Source: a virus
Virus record (IMG/VR): IMGVR_UViG_3300037277_000027
Coordinates: 1 to 52,322 of that record
Length of the DNA: 52,322 nucleotides
Reading direction: 5' to 3' (one strand)
This document shows, piece after piece, positions 7,485-16,700 of this stretch (its first letter is position 1; every line of letters begins with the position of its first letter). The translations under genes were made by a program, and so were the position numbers. The notes beneath the pieces are model-generated. The model had not been told where the DNA came from and made no database searches. It saw only the letters and a list, made by a program, of their open reading frames with translations.

Positions 7485-7922
7485 ATGTTAGACAAAATTA
7501 CAATATTAGGTGAATACCTTGCCAATGATCCACAAGGTACTTGGATTGGTGGCAAAGAATTCAAAAAAGGTAGAATTGTCGAGGCTAATGTTAACGAAGA
7601 TACTTTTTTAAATCTTTTGATTGCTCAAGAGAATAAATGGTTCTCTATAAAGTCTCATAATTATGATGAATTTAAACTCAGTAGAGGACGTTGGACTCCA
7701 GAACAAATTAAAGCTATACCAGCAGTTATCCAAGCGGTAGCAGAGCCTATAGTTCAGAATGTGTCAGAGCCCATCGTGCAAATTGTAGCAGAGCCTATTG
7801 TGCAAACAGTTGAAGAAGCTATTGTGCAGACAGTGGTAGAACCTATAGTGGTAGAACCTGCAGTGGTAGAACCTACAGAAGAAGTAGCAGGCGAAGTTGT
7901 TGAAAAAAGAAGAAGACGTTAA
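7485..7922 (+). CDS. Small protein with a tandem EPIVQ-type repeat tail
   Basis: 145 residues. Residues 1-80 form a compact, unrecognised domain (ILGEYLANDPQGTWIGG, FKLSRGRW). Residues 85-130 are an 8-residue repeat of the form VAEPIVQ, five or so copies, then shorter VVEPxV units, and the protein ends in KRRRR. The repeat is acidic, proline-containing and likely extended. Location after the capsid gene suggests a head or connector component with a flexible tether; the basic end could contact DNA or a partner. Function is unknown. Confidence 0.65.
   Translation: MLDKITILGEYLANDPQGTWIGGKEFKKGRIVEANVNEDTFLNLLIAQENKWFSIKSHNYDEFKLSRGRWTPEQIKAIPAVIQAVAEPIVQNVSEPIVQIVAEPIVQTVEEAIVQTVVEPIVVEPAVVEPTEEVAGEVVEKRRRR
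7738..7872 (+). repeat. Tandem 24-bp coding repeat, degrading to 15-bp units
   Basis: Successive units of about 24 bases encode VAEPIVQ-like octapeptides. They are followed by three near-identical 15-base units beginning GTAGAACCT. The last units are the least diverged, as expected from recent slippage. Confidence 0.6.
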
Positions 7923-7942
7923 GTTAAGAGAGGGGTGGAGGC

Positions 7943-8776
7943 ATGTTTCTTAAAATTGGTCAGCCATATACAGCCACTCTGTTAGTAAAAGATATTAATG
8001 GCAACAGAGTGCTAAATGACACTCCTGTTATTGTTTTGCAAGACACACAAAGGAATCTTTATTTCAATGGAATGATGTGGCAAACAATCAGAACAGAACT
8101 TGTTATGCCTCATATCGACAATGGAGTATATTCTAGACAATTTATGTTTTCTGAATCAGGAGTATACAAAGCAACAATATCATCAACAATTTACTCTATC
8201 ATAAAGACTGAAACTATAGAGATTTATGATACCAACCTTATGAGATATAGTTGGATGATTAATAATTCTTTTCTTATTAAATATGTTGGTCAGACAGCTA
8301 ATGAAACAGTTCAAGTTAAGATATCTAGAGATGTTGACGCTATGTATTGGAATGGAACTGATTGGATTGACACAGAAACGTTGTTATCAATGTCTTTGCT
8401 TTCTGATACACTTTATTCATATTCCTTTGTACCTACTATTGAAAGCGAATATTCCATTACTGTTACAAGTGGTGATAATGAAATATTTTATATAGTCACA
8501 GCATCAACATCTTCAGATAATATTGCTCCAGTATATATAGACAGCAAAACCTTTAGAGCTCCTGACGGGACAACGAGTACATTATTGGATGAGAACGGAC
8601 TCGCCCTATATGATGTTCAAATCTCAGTATTTAATATGTCAACAAAAGAAATTGTAGGCAAGGCTATGTCTAATTCAACTGGGGATTGGAACATATTAAT
8701 TAAACCTGGAACCTATTATTTTATGTTCGAAAAAGATGGCTACATGTCAATAAGCATGGAAAGGACGGTGATGTAA
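7943..8776 (+). CDS. Virion structural protein with beta-sandwich domains
   Basis: 277 residues of almost entirely beta character. Two N-terminal Ig-like segments (GVYSRQFMFSESGVYKATI and a similar unit ending SEYSITVTSGDN) precede a C-terminal domain like carboxypeptidase regulatory-like domains, with VQISVFNMSTKEIVG, TGDWNILIKPGTYYFMFEKDGY. Such domains decorate phage heads and tails and can bind carbohydrate. It begins after GGGGTGGAGG and abuts the next gene by one base, so the two are probably translated together. A head-decoration or neck role is likely but not specified by sequence. Confidence 0.6.
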   Translation: MFLKIGQPYTATLLVKDINGNRVLNDTPVIVLQDTQRNLYFNGMMWQTIRTELVMPHIDNGVYSRQFMFSESGVYKATISSTIYSIIKTETIEIYDTNLMRYSWMINNSFLIKYVGQTANETVQVKISRDVDAMYWNGTDWIDTETLLSMSLLSDTLYSYSFVPTIESEYSITVTSGDNEIFYIVTASTSSDNIAPVYIDSKTFRAPDGTTSTLLDENGLALYDVQISVFNMSTKEIVGKAMSNSTGDWNILIKPGTYYFMFEKDGYMSISMERTVM

Positions 8777-8777
8777 G

Positions 8778-9299
8778 ATGCCAATTATAATGAAGAAGTT
8801 ATACAGTATAACCGGAAACTACACACCAGACCAACTAACGACACTCCAAGGCTTTATTGATGTTTTTAGAACAAAAATGAAGGATTATGATCCTAAGAAG
8901 AATATCTTAATAGGTAAAATACTTCATTATTCTGATAACGAAGTTATTATGCTATTAAAAGCAGCTATGAGTGATTTGAATGGAGGATATCCAAGAACTA
9001 ACTATAACTTATTCTCTTTCCAATCATTGTTTGACCAAGATGTTCTTATTCATGGAGCAATGGTATTTGCTCTTATGGGAGAGGGTATCTTACAACTCAG
9101 GAATCAGATTGATTACAGCGATTCTGGATTGACTATCGCCATGTTCAATAAGACAACTTTATATCAAGGTTGGATGGGCTTGTTATTACAAGAGTACCTC
9201 AATGATAAAGCTCAAGTTAAAGCGGCAGTTATTCCTACATCTGAGAACGCAGGTTTTGTTGGTATGGGTTCTGAATACTCATATAGATTGTGGTGGTGA
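8778..9299 (+). CDS. Putative head-tail connector / neck protein
   Basis: 173 residues, mostly helical in the first 100, with ALMGEGILQLRNQIDYSDSG and a tyrosine-rich end. It starts one base after the previous stop and ends four bases before the next start, indicating tight coupling in a cluster that lies between capsid and sheath, where neck and connector genes normally are. I do not recognise a specific family, so the connector call is from synteny. Confidence 0.5.
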   Translation: MPIIMKKLYSITGNYTPDQLTTLQGFIDVFRTKMKDYDPKKNILIGKILHYSDNEVIMLLKAAMSDLNGGYPRTNYNLFSFQSLFDQDVLIHGAMVFALMGEGILQLRNQIDYSDSGLTIAMFNKTTLYQGWMGLLLQEYLNDKAQVKAAVIPTSENAGFVGMGSEYSYRLWW

Positions 9300-9303
9300 T
9301 AAT

Positions 9304-10083
9304 ATGGTTGATATTGCTTCAATATCTGTATCAGACCAATTTGGTTTAGACTCATTAGTAATTGATTTTACAATCAAAGATACTAGAGAAGACCTTTCGA
9401 ACTATAGATTTGACCTATACAAGTCAAATCACCAAACAGAACCATACTTTGTTATAGCAGCAGATATTACAACTTTTAATTATAGAGATTTTGATGTAAA
9501 TCTTTACAATATCTCTATTAACTTTTATTACAAAGTTAAAGTTACTGACAAAACTACAGGAGATTCAGTATTATCAGAGACATATGGAGAATACAAACAA
9601 GCTAGAGCAGATGTAAATGCTTTAGCTATTCTTGAAATACACAATATATACTTGGACAATGTCGTTGGCAATAAAATGATTCTGCTAAAGAAGAAGAGGA
9701 CAGGTCAAGTTTGCTCTTGTTTTGATGATGTAAGAAGAAGGTCAAACCCTGTATTTTGCTCAATATGCTATGGAACAAAGTATACTGGAGGATATTACTC
9801 TCCATTTACTGTCCCTGTCAACTTTCTGAACCCTCCTACAAAGGTTGAGTATTTTGCTCCAAACGATGTAGGTGAATGGGAAGGAACACCATTGCAATTA
9901 TGGACACAAAACTATCCATTGATACAAATTCAAGATATCATGGTTGATTACAATAATAATATCAGATATGTTGTAACGAATAGCCATCCAAGTTACATGA
10001 ACTTTTATTTGATTAGACAAACAGTACAGGTACAGCGACTCCCAGACTCTAATGTCGTATATCAGTATCCTATCAGTTTGTAG
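9304..10083 (+). CDS. Structural protein, fibronectin-like N-terminus and Cys4 motif
   Basis: 259 residues from ATG 9304, which has GGTGGTGAT just upstream. The longer in-frame start at 9202 lies wholly inside the previous gene. Residues 1-95 look like a fibronectin type III or Ig sandwich (YRFDLYKSN, INFYYKVKVTDKTTGD). The middle has CSCFDD and CSICYGT about 16 residues apart, a probable zinc site. The C-terminal part is beta-rich with VVDYNNNIRYVVT-like strands. Located between connector and sheath genes, it may be a neck or tail-completion component; this is inference. Confidence 0.6.
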   Translation: MVDIASISVSDQFGLDSLVIDFTIKDTREDLSNYRFDLYKSNHQTEPYFVIAADITTFNYRDFDVNLYNISINFYYKVKVTDKTTGDSVLSETYGEYKQARADVNALAILEIHNIYLDNVVGNKMILLKKKRTGQVCSCFDDVRRRSNPVFCSICYGTKYTGGYYSPFTVPVNFLNPPTKVEYFAPNDVGEWEGTPLQLWTQNYPLIQIQDIMVDYNNNIRYVVTNSHPSYMNFYLIRQTVQVQRLPDSNVVYQYPISL

Positions 10084-10095
10084 AAGGAGGTCTTT

Positions 10096-10692
10096 ATGGC
10101 TGCCGGAACTTTAAATGTCATAGATATAGAAAAAGACATAGAAAAAAGATTCGTTTATGGGCTTAGAGCTATATTTGAAATTGACGATTTTTTCATATAT
10201 AATGAAGATGACACTAAGACAAAGGTTATGATTACTCCAGAGTATCCAGAGAAGGGCTCATCCTTCTATACTCCTCATATCGTTGTTACGAATATTTCGT
10301 ACCAATATAATATGCAAAGTAGCTTTAGGGATAATTATTATTATGACTTGGCTGATACTAATGGAGTACATATTGGTGAAGCACATGCGAATTTAGTACC
10401 GTATACTTTGAACCTAATTTGTTTAGCTGAATTCTATGTGAGCAAAGATTTAGCCAACAAGGTGCTAAATTATATGGGTTACGTGGCAAGAGAAGTGTTC
10501 GATAAAATGAACCTGAACATACAAACCCTGTCTAAATCGCCAACAGTTGCACAACAGCAATGGGCGGAGCATATCTTTGAAACACAAGTTGCTGTCCAAG
10601 GATATGTCCAATGGTATGGTACAAAAACCACTAATATCAGTGCACTAAACATACTAAATAGAATTGAACAAACTTTGAAACTCAAATTCTAA
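10096..10692 (+). CDS. Putative tail terminator / tail completion protein
   Basis: 198 residues after a GGAGG ribosome binding site. Mixed alpha/beta protein: VYGLRAIFEIDDF, then a TPHIVVTNISYQYNM strand pair and a helical C-terminal half. It directly precedes the sheath gene, the position of tail terminator (gp15/gp3-like) genes in many myoviruses. There is no decisive motif, so this is synteny-based. Confidence 0.5.
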   Translation: MAAGTLNVIDIEKDIEKRFVYGLRAIFEIDDFFIYNEDDTKTKVMITPEYPEKGSSFYTPHIVVTNISYQYNMQSSFRDNYYYDLADTNGVHIGEAHANLVPYTLNLICLAEFYVSKDLANKVLNYMGYVAREVFDKMNLNIQTLSKSPTVAQQQWAEHIFETQVAVQGYVQWYGTKTTNISALNILNRIEQTLKLKF

Positions 10693-10710
10693 AAAAGAGA
10701 GGTGTTAAGT

Positions 10711-12111
10711 ATGGCAGGTTATAGAGAACCAGGCGTATACCTAGAGGTTCAAAACAATCCTCGTGGAGCGATTCTTGCTGGAGTCCAAATGATTCCATTA
10801 GTAATTGGGTCTGGAGCAAAAAAATTAAAGAAAACTGTTGCTATTACTAGGGCTACTAGCGGTCAAGTAGATACATTGCCTGTATCAGTTATTTTGTCTA
10901 TTAGTCATATAGGTAGTTCAAAAGCTGGTGCCAGTCAATGGTTAGCAAGTGATCCTGTTGCTGTTCCAGCTGTAGTTAATGATTACGTTTTTGCAGCAGG
11001 AAGTAATACTATCACTTGGGAAACAGGCAAAGGACCATCTGTAGGTACTACTTACTATGTTACATTCGTTTACACTGTGGAAGCTAGTCAATACAAGCCT
11101 ACACTCTGTTTCGGAGTACAAGATGTTTTAGACAATTACGGCCCAGATATTCAAGAGAATGAAAGCGGAACACCACTTTCTCCTGTATCTCTTGGAGCAC
11201 AAATAATGCTTCTTCAAGGAGCGCAATCTGTGTATGTAATACAGGTAGAATCAGCAGGAGCAGTTCCAACAGCTGCTGAATATGAAACAGCACTTGATTC
11301 TTATGCTAAGTTTTTACCTAACATTTGGAGAATAGTGCCTATGGATGTAACTTTTGATATTCAATCGGTTGTTACAAATCATATCAATTTCATGTCAACA
11401 GTTGATGAGAGAATGGAAAGATGTGCTATCTATTCACGTCCTTACACCAGCACTGATACAGCTCCTACAGATGTTGCAGGAGTTAAAACAAAGATTGGTG
11501 GTTTCGCCGCAGGGATTGCGAATCAGAGAATCACTGTTATATATCCTGATGTAGCTTCTAAGACTTTAAGCGATGGCTCACTTAGAGATTTACCAGGACC
11601 ATATCTTGCGTGCGCTATAACTGGAGCCAAATCAGCATTACCGAGACAGCGTTCAATGACAAAAATGCCATTCACTGGATTCTCAGAACTCAAAGGAGTT
11701 CAAATGGTTCGTAGCGAGAAGAATGCTCTTGCATCTGATGGTGTAATGATTCTCGAACAAACAGCTGTCAATAACCCAATAACAGTTAGGCATCAATTAA
11801 CTACTGATATGTCTACTACTCAAATGAGAGAAAATTCTATCTTGGAAATTCAAGACTATTGTGCTAGACAATACAGAGCCTCATGCGATCCGTATATTGG
11901 CAAGTACAATATTAGCCCTGAATTGATTAATATGATAAGGGGTACTTTAGATAGTACATCTTCTGACTTAATCAAGAATGGTGTAATTCAAAAAGCGAGA
12001 GTTGATAATGTTCAACAGGATGCAAATAATCCAGACACTGTCATCGTTTCACTTTCTGTACTTCCTCCATATCCATGTAACTATATTGAAATCACTCTAG
12101 TTTTAGAATAA
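10711..12111 (+). CDS. Contractile tail sheath protein
   Basis: 466 residues from ATG 10711 with GAGAGGTG upstream. The N-terminus REPGVYLEV matches the PGVY signature of sheath subunits, and the C-terminus ends in the typical strand pattern PPYPCNYIEITLVLE. Between them lie insertion domains (about residues 40-140) that would face outward on the tail, and the core segment around SLGAQIMLLQGAQSVYVIQV. Sheath subunits polymerise around the tube and contract to drive it through the envelope. The tube gene follows immediately, as in other myoviruses. Confidence 0.92.
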   Translation: MAGYREPGVYLEVQNNPRGAILAGVQMIPLVIGSGAKKLKKTVAITRATSGQVDTLPVSVILSISHIGSSKAGASQWLASDPVAVPAVVNDYVFAAGSNTITWETGKGPSVGTTYYVTFVYTVEASQYKPTLCFGVQDVLDNYGPDIQENESGTPLSPVSLGAQIMLLQGAQSVYVIQVESAGAVPTAAEYETALDSYAKFLPNIWRIVPMDVTFDIQSVVTNHINFMSTVDERMERCAIYSRPYTSTDTAPTDVAGVKTKIGGFAAGIANQRITVIYPDVASKTLSDGSLRDLPGPYLACAITGAKSALPRQRSMTKMPFTGFSELKGVQMVRSEKNALASDGVMILEQTAVNNPITVRHQLTTDMSTTQMRENSILEIQDYCARQYRASCDPYIGKYNISPELINMIRGTLDSTSSDLIKNGVIQKARVDNVQQDANNPDTVIVSLSVLPPYPCNYIEITLVLE

Positions 12112-12131
12112 TGAAGGGATGGTGAATAATA

Positions 12132-12749
12132 ATGGCTAACGAATACGTAACTCAATGGGACTACGCAGATAAGCACGTTGATAGTACTATAGACAGATCA
12201 GAATTCCTGTCTTCTTCAAGGTGTATAATTTATGCGGCTCCTTATAAATCGATATATGATGCTACTACTGGTGGGCAAACCAACGTTAATACAGCTGGTA
12301 GCACCTCTGTAGACTTTAAGCGTATTGGTGTTGTTCAGGGCTGGAACTGGGGAGAAAATCGTCAAATAGAAATGATTTTTGAACTTGGCTCAGACATTCC
12401 TTATCTTGTTCCTGGAAGAACTACTGGTCAGATATCTGTATCAAGAATTCTTTTATTTGGAAAAGATTTGGCGAACATGGTTTACAATCAAACTATCACT
12501 GATGGAGCAGCAGCTCCTACAGCGGCAGATAGCTATATTAAATCCATAAAGGAAATCAATAAGCCTTTCGATTTAATGTTTGCCGCTTACAACAATAACG
12601 ATGCTACTAAAGTTTACTCTAGAGTATTTAGTGGTTGTTGGTTACAGTCAAAGAATGAGAGCCTAAGTGCAGGTCAAATTCTTATAGCTGAGAATGTAAA
12701 TATCATGTATGAGAACATCGTATCTGTAAAATTTGCAACTAACGGTTAA
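12132..12749 (+). CDS. Tail tube protein
   Basis: 205 residues, of the size and beta-rich make-up of inner tube subunits. It directly follows the sheath gene and is followed by tail chaperone genes and the tape measure gene, the invariant myovirus order. Segments such as IGVVQGWNWGENRQIEMIFELG and ISVSRILLFGKDL, and the closing NIMYENIVSVKFA strand, fit the tube beta-barrel with its stacking loop. A strong terminator follows. Confidence 0.8.
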   Translation: MANEYVTQWDYADKHVDSTIDRSEFLSSSRCIIYAAPYKSIYDATTGGQTNVNTAGSTSVDFKRIGVVQGWNWGENRQIEMIFELGSDIPYLVPGRTTGQISVSRILLFGKDLANMVYNQTITDGAAAPTAADSYIKSIKEINKPFDLMFAAYNNNDATKVYSRVFSGCWLQSKNESLSAGQILIAENVNIMYENIVSVKFATNG

Positions 12750-12766
12750 TCATAAATAAAAGACCC

Positions 12767-12798
12767 AAAAGGGGAGTTCATTGAACTCCCCTTTTTTT
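12767..12798 (+). terminator. Rho-independent terminator after the tail tube gene
   Basis: AAAAGGGGAGTT pairs with AACTCCCCTTTT around a small loop and is followed by a run of T. It ends the sheath-tube transcript, which must be made in excess over the chaperones and tape measure. Confidence 0.9.
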
Positions 12799-12821
12799 AT
12801 GCCGTAAAAACATGATATACT
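12793..12821 (+). promoter_or_regulatory. Promoter for the chaperone/tape measure genes
   Basis: TATACT (12816-12821) lies 17 bases after a T-rich -35 (12793-12798), 30 bases before the next start. The surrounding AAAACATGATATACTT is nearly identical to the promoter at 1799. It overlaps the end of the terminator, so it can restart transcription at a separate level. Confidence 0.5.
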
Positions 12822-12851
12822 TGAAATACAAATGAAATGGAGGGATTTATA

Positions 12852-13322
12852 ATGTCAAACGAAACTGACAAGAAAGCATCAGATTTAACAGACCCATCGT
12901 TCACTGATGAATTAAATTTGTTCTTCGATAATTTTTTAAAAGAAGGCATAATCATTAAAGAAAAAGAAATCAGTCCTGGATTTAAAGTTAAATTAAAGGT
13001 GCTAAACACCGAAGAGTTATTAGTTGCTGAATCAATTCTGAGCTCTTCGAATCCTCACATACCTTCTGACGTAATAATAAAGGTTAGAGCGGCAAGTATA
13101 CTCTCCCAAGCGATACTGAACCTTAATGATATGGCTATCGAGAGAGAAGACTTGACAGACCAAGAAAACAATAATAGAAGAAACGGTTTATATAAACAAA
13201 TTTTAAAGATGCCTGCATTGTTAATAAAAAAAACTTATGAACTTTACGTAGAAGCTGTGACAGAGCAGAATGCATTATATGAAAATCCTTCAGAGCTTGG
13301 AAAGAAAATAGAAAATTTTTAG
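12852..13322 (+). CDS. Tail assembly chaperone (G-like, unshifted product)
   Basis: 156 residues from ATG 12852 with GGAGGG upstream; the earlier in-frame start lacks one. Acidic N-terminus, a short beta region (GFKVKLKVLNTEELLVAESIL) and a helical C-terminus, the usual form of small tail chaperones lying between tube and tape measure. The gene ends GAA AAT TTT TAG, and the last bases form a slippery heptamer. Ribosomes that do not slip stop here. The product is expected to coat the tape measure during tail assembly. Confidence 0.8.
   Translation: MSNETDKKASDLTDPSFTDELNLFFDNFLKEGIIIKEKEISPGFKVKLKVLNTEELLVAESILSSSNPHIPSDVIIKVRAASILSQAILNLNDMAIEREDLTDQENNNRRNGLYKQILKMPALLIKKTYELYVEAVTEQNALYENPSELGKKIENF
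13313..13319 (+). promoter_or_regulatory. -1 programmed frameshift site AAATTTT
   Basis: In the upstream gene's frame the bases read A AAT TTT directly before the stop codon TAG, an exact X XXY YYZ heptamer. A -1 slip re-reads AAA TTT and avoids the stop, entering a frame that is open to 13786. Confidence 0.85.
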
Positions 13323-13786
13323 ACACGCCATTTGGAGATATAGTAGCCACCGTATTATATGAGAAGAATGGCGTTATTACAGAGGATAGATTTAAAAAAC
13401 TTTCAGAAGTACAATGGTGGTTTCACTACAGAGAGATAATTAGGATGAAGAATAAAGAAACTAGTGTCACGGTAGACCTGCTCAAGATGGCTAAAACATT
13501 ATATGACACTTTGCTCGAAAGAATAGAGATGGTTGGTATGATGGCTAACCCAGACATGGGCAAGAAAATTCTGGATGCTAGAGACGCTGAAAAAGCTAAG
13601 GCTAAGAATGCAGAGGCTGGAGGTTCTGGGGACGATTTGCTTGATTTCGCCATGAGCTTAGAAGGTATACCAGAAGTCCTATCAGTAGAAGTGGAACAAC
13701 CAACCGAAGAACAAAAATTCTTCTTACCTAAATATCATCGCAAAAGGAAGTTAGGAATAGAGATAGATAAAAAGGCTGGTGACTAG
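13313..13786 (+). CDS. Tail assembly chaperone extension (T-like), made by -1 frameshift
   Basis: The full product runs from 12852 to 13786 with a slip at 13313-13319. After the slip the frame reads LDTPFGDIVATVLYEKNG, then EVQWWFHYREIIRMKNKE, which is well-formed protein sequence before the first internal ATG at 13445, so that ATG is probably not the real start. The extension is charged and helical, and ends about three bases before the tape measure gene. By analogy with lambda G/GT the extended form links the tape measure to tail tube subunits. The ratio of the two forms usually matters for assembly. Confidence 0.8.
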   Translation, partial: KFLDTPFGDIVATVLYEKNGVITEDRFKKLSEVQWWFHYREIIRMKNKETSVTVDLLKMAKTLYDTLLERIEMVGMMANPDMGKKILDARDAEKAKAKNAEAGGSGDDLLDFAMSLEGIPEVLSVEVEQPTEEQKFFLPKYHRKRKLGIEIDKKAGD

Positions 13787-13788
13787 GA

Positions 13789-16700
13789 ATGAATATGGAT
13801 CAATCCATAAGGGACACATTAAATCAATTAGTTGCTTTGCAAGCACAACAGCTTAGTGCTATCAATGCTATTGCAAATTCTAATTCTGGGATGGGGGCTA
13901 AGTCACCTCAGCTATCTAGCTATGCTAACTATGCTCCAGACTTTACACCACCAATGGCTCCGTTCTCTCAGAGTACGCAAGCCGCACAACAAAGATTTTC
14001 GAATTATGCAGGGCAAGTAGCAGGTGGCAATAGCTTCTCTGATATTTTCTTTGCAAATAAATCAAAGATGTCAACAGAGAACAGAAATCAAATGGCTACG
14101 GATTATGGAGCAAGATTCACTAATGCAGCTATTGCTGGTGGTGGAGTCGTAGCTTCTGGCGCGGCAGACCTTGGAGCCATGGCTCTTGCTCCAGGATTAA
14201 TAAGTGGAGTCGCAGCAGGTGCAGTGGGCGGAGCTGTTGTTGGAGGACTCTTTGATATAGCCCTGCAACAAAACCAACAGCATTTAGCTTACAATAGCTT
14301 TCTACAAAGGGAATCGTATCGCTTCATAAATCCAATGAATTCTAAGAATGAGAGAGATATATCAGGATTTAGTACAAATGAGCGTTACGCAGCATCTACT
14401 TACCTAAGACATTTCGGTGTAGATAATAAAATATCTTCTGAGGAAACAAGTCAGCTTTTAGAGAAATTCACAGAGGGCAACTTGTTCAAAGGAGTTAAAG
14501 ATTTAGAGGGCTTTAAAGATAAGATGCAGAAGATGACTCAATACGTAAAACAAAGTGCTCTGCTTCTAAATGAGACATTCGGAAGTGTTGCGACTTTAAT
14601 GGCAGATATGCAAAAAGCAGGCATCGACACAACAAACTTCGATTATCTTTCTGCCAAAAGTAAAGTCGTAGGATCTTTCACAGGTCAAGCTGCTGGAGAT
14701 GTATTGAGGAACTCTGTCAATTCTGCGACAGGGATAACACAAGGAACGAACTTCACCAACGCTATACAGGCAGAGCGTATAGGCGATACAACGCTATACA
14801 TGGATGCTTATTATCAGAAAATGAGAGACACGAAAGGTCCTTTAAATCCTAAAGGACAAGAGATGTTTAATCTTATAACTAACATGGGTGGCGTGCAGGG
14901 AGCTACTAATGTTGCGGCACAAAAACAGAATAGCCTTTTGTCTAATTCATCGTTTATGTCGAATGCAGTGTTGTTCTATGACTACAACAAAGATAGCAAC
15001 TCATTCACATTTAATCCTGAAGCTTTTAAGAATTTTTCCAATGGAACTGCTAATGCTAATGAATTATCAAAAGCGGCAGTTGGCAAATTGAATAGTCTTG
15101 GAGCGGCAGGATCTAATGCGTGGATGAGAAATGGTCAATCTTATCTCATGAATTCATTAGACGATGATCAGTCTAAGAAATTTTTGGCCAGAAATCTAAA
15201 AGCCTTACAATCTAGTTCTGGGGTCGATGCAATTAAAAATGGAAACCTATCTTATCAAGATATTATGAGTATGGTTATGGGTGACAATTCGAACGAAGGC
15301 AAACTATTTGGGGGTATGCTTGACTATTATCAACAAGACAATGGTACCCTAAAAAGAAATGCGGCAAATCTTTCTTATCAACAGAATATGATTGCAAAGA
15401 TTAATTCTAACAGAGCAGGTTTTGGATATGAAGTTAAGAATGTTTGGGAAGGCTTTAAGGTAGGTGTTGGTGATGCAACTGTCGGTATAGGAGAAGGTAT
15501 TACAAATCTTACACAAAAAGCTTCTGACTGGTGGTACGGTAAGCAGTATCAAGTGGATAGGTCAGGCTCGTCAATTACTCCAGAGGCAATGAAAGCAGAA
15601 GGGGCCAACATCACTAACAACATTCTAAAGGGCGTTCAAGAAGGGCTTAAGGATGCAAAAGCAAAAGGCTTTAACGTTAAAGACGATGTGCTTAAAATGT
15701 TCTCAGCAAGCGACTCAGATATGAATGACTGGAAAAGCAAAGTAATTGAATATAAAAGAGAAGTCTATAAAAGTATGGATGAGCTTGGCAAGGACGTAGG
15801 AAAATATGCTCAAACAGTAAGGTCTGCATCAGAAGCAGCAAATGTATCAGAAACTACTGTTGCAGGCATGATAAAATATGGTCGCACAACAGGAACAGCT
15901 ATGGGTATGAGTGATACAACTATGGCTGATATCAGTAAAAGCATTAACAAGAATATCTATACTGCTGGCGATGATGAAAAATATCAATCAGGAATAAAGT
16001 ATCTTGGACAACTTGTAACAGCTTACGGAGGCAATCAAGATCTCGCCAATATGGCATTTGCTACCTCTAAGGCACAGGTGGATGCTGCATTACAAAAAGC
16101 AGGAGTCGCAACTGACATAGAAGCTTTGAGACGTTCTGGAAATCAAAATACATTGCAGGGTGTTAAGTTAGGTCAGATAAAGCAGTACTTTAATCAGGGC
16201 GATCAAGAGAAGATGACTACTCTTAACAAGTATATAACTGGTGGAGGAAGAACTACTTTTGATGAAACTCAAAAGCCAGGGCTTGGTGCTCACCCAGATA
16301 CGACCAGAATGATAAGGGAAGCGGCAGCAAAGTTAGGAACTAATGATGAAAACTTGCTTGCTACATTGTTCTCTATAGAGAATGGAGGCTCTGATAAACC
16401 AAATTACAACACTAACGGTAGCGTAGATTATGGTCCAGCACAGTTAAACGATAGAGGTTTTGTTACAGGAATGATTGGTAATAGCTACTCATTACCTAGT
16501 GGCAGGAATGTTACTGTTGGGCAAGATAATTGGAAGACAGACAAAGAATTAAATGTCTATTTAGGTTCAAAGATATTTACTGATAAATTGAATGAGGCTC
16601 AAGGAAACCCTGCGTTAGCTTACGCACTCTACAATGGTGGAGGAACATTTACTGATAGCAAAGAGACTTATATCAATGTAATAAAACAACGCTTAAGAAA

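Noticed and set aside
9202-9303. Upstream extension of the gene at 9304
   Set aside because: Lies inside the preceding gene; ATG 9304 has a ribosome binding site directly before it.
13445-13786. Independent gene start at 13445
   Set aside because: The frame is open upstream to the slip site with good protein sequence, and no ribosome binding site precedes 13445.
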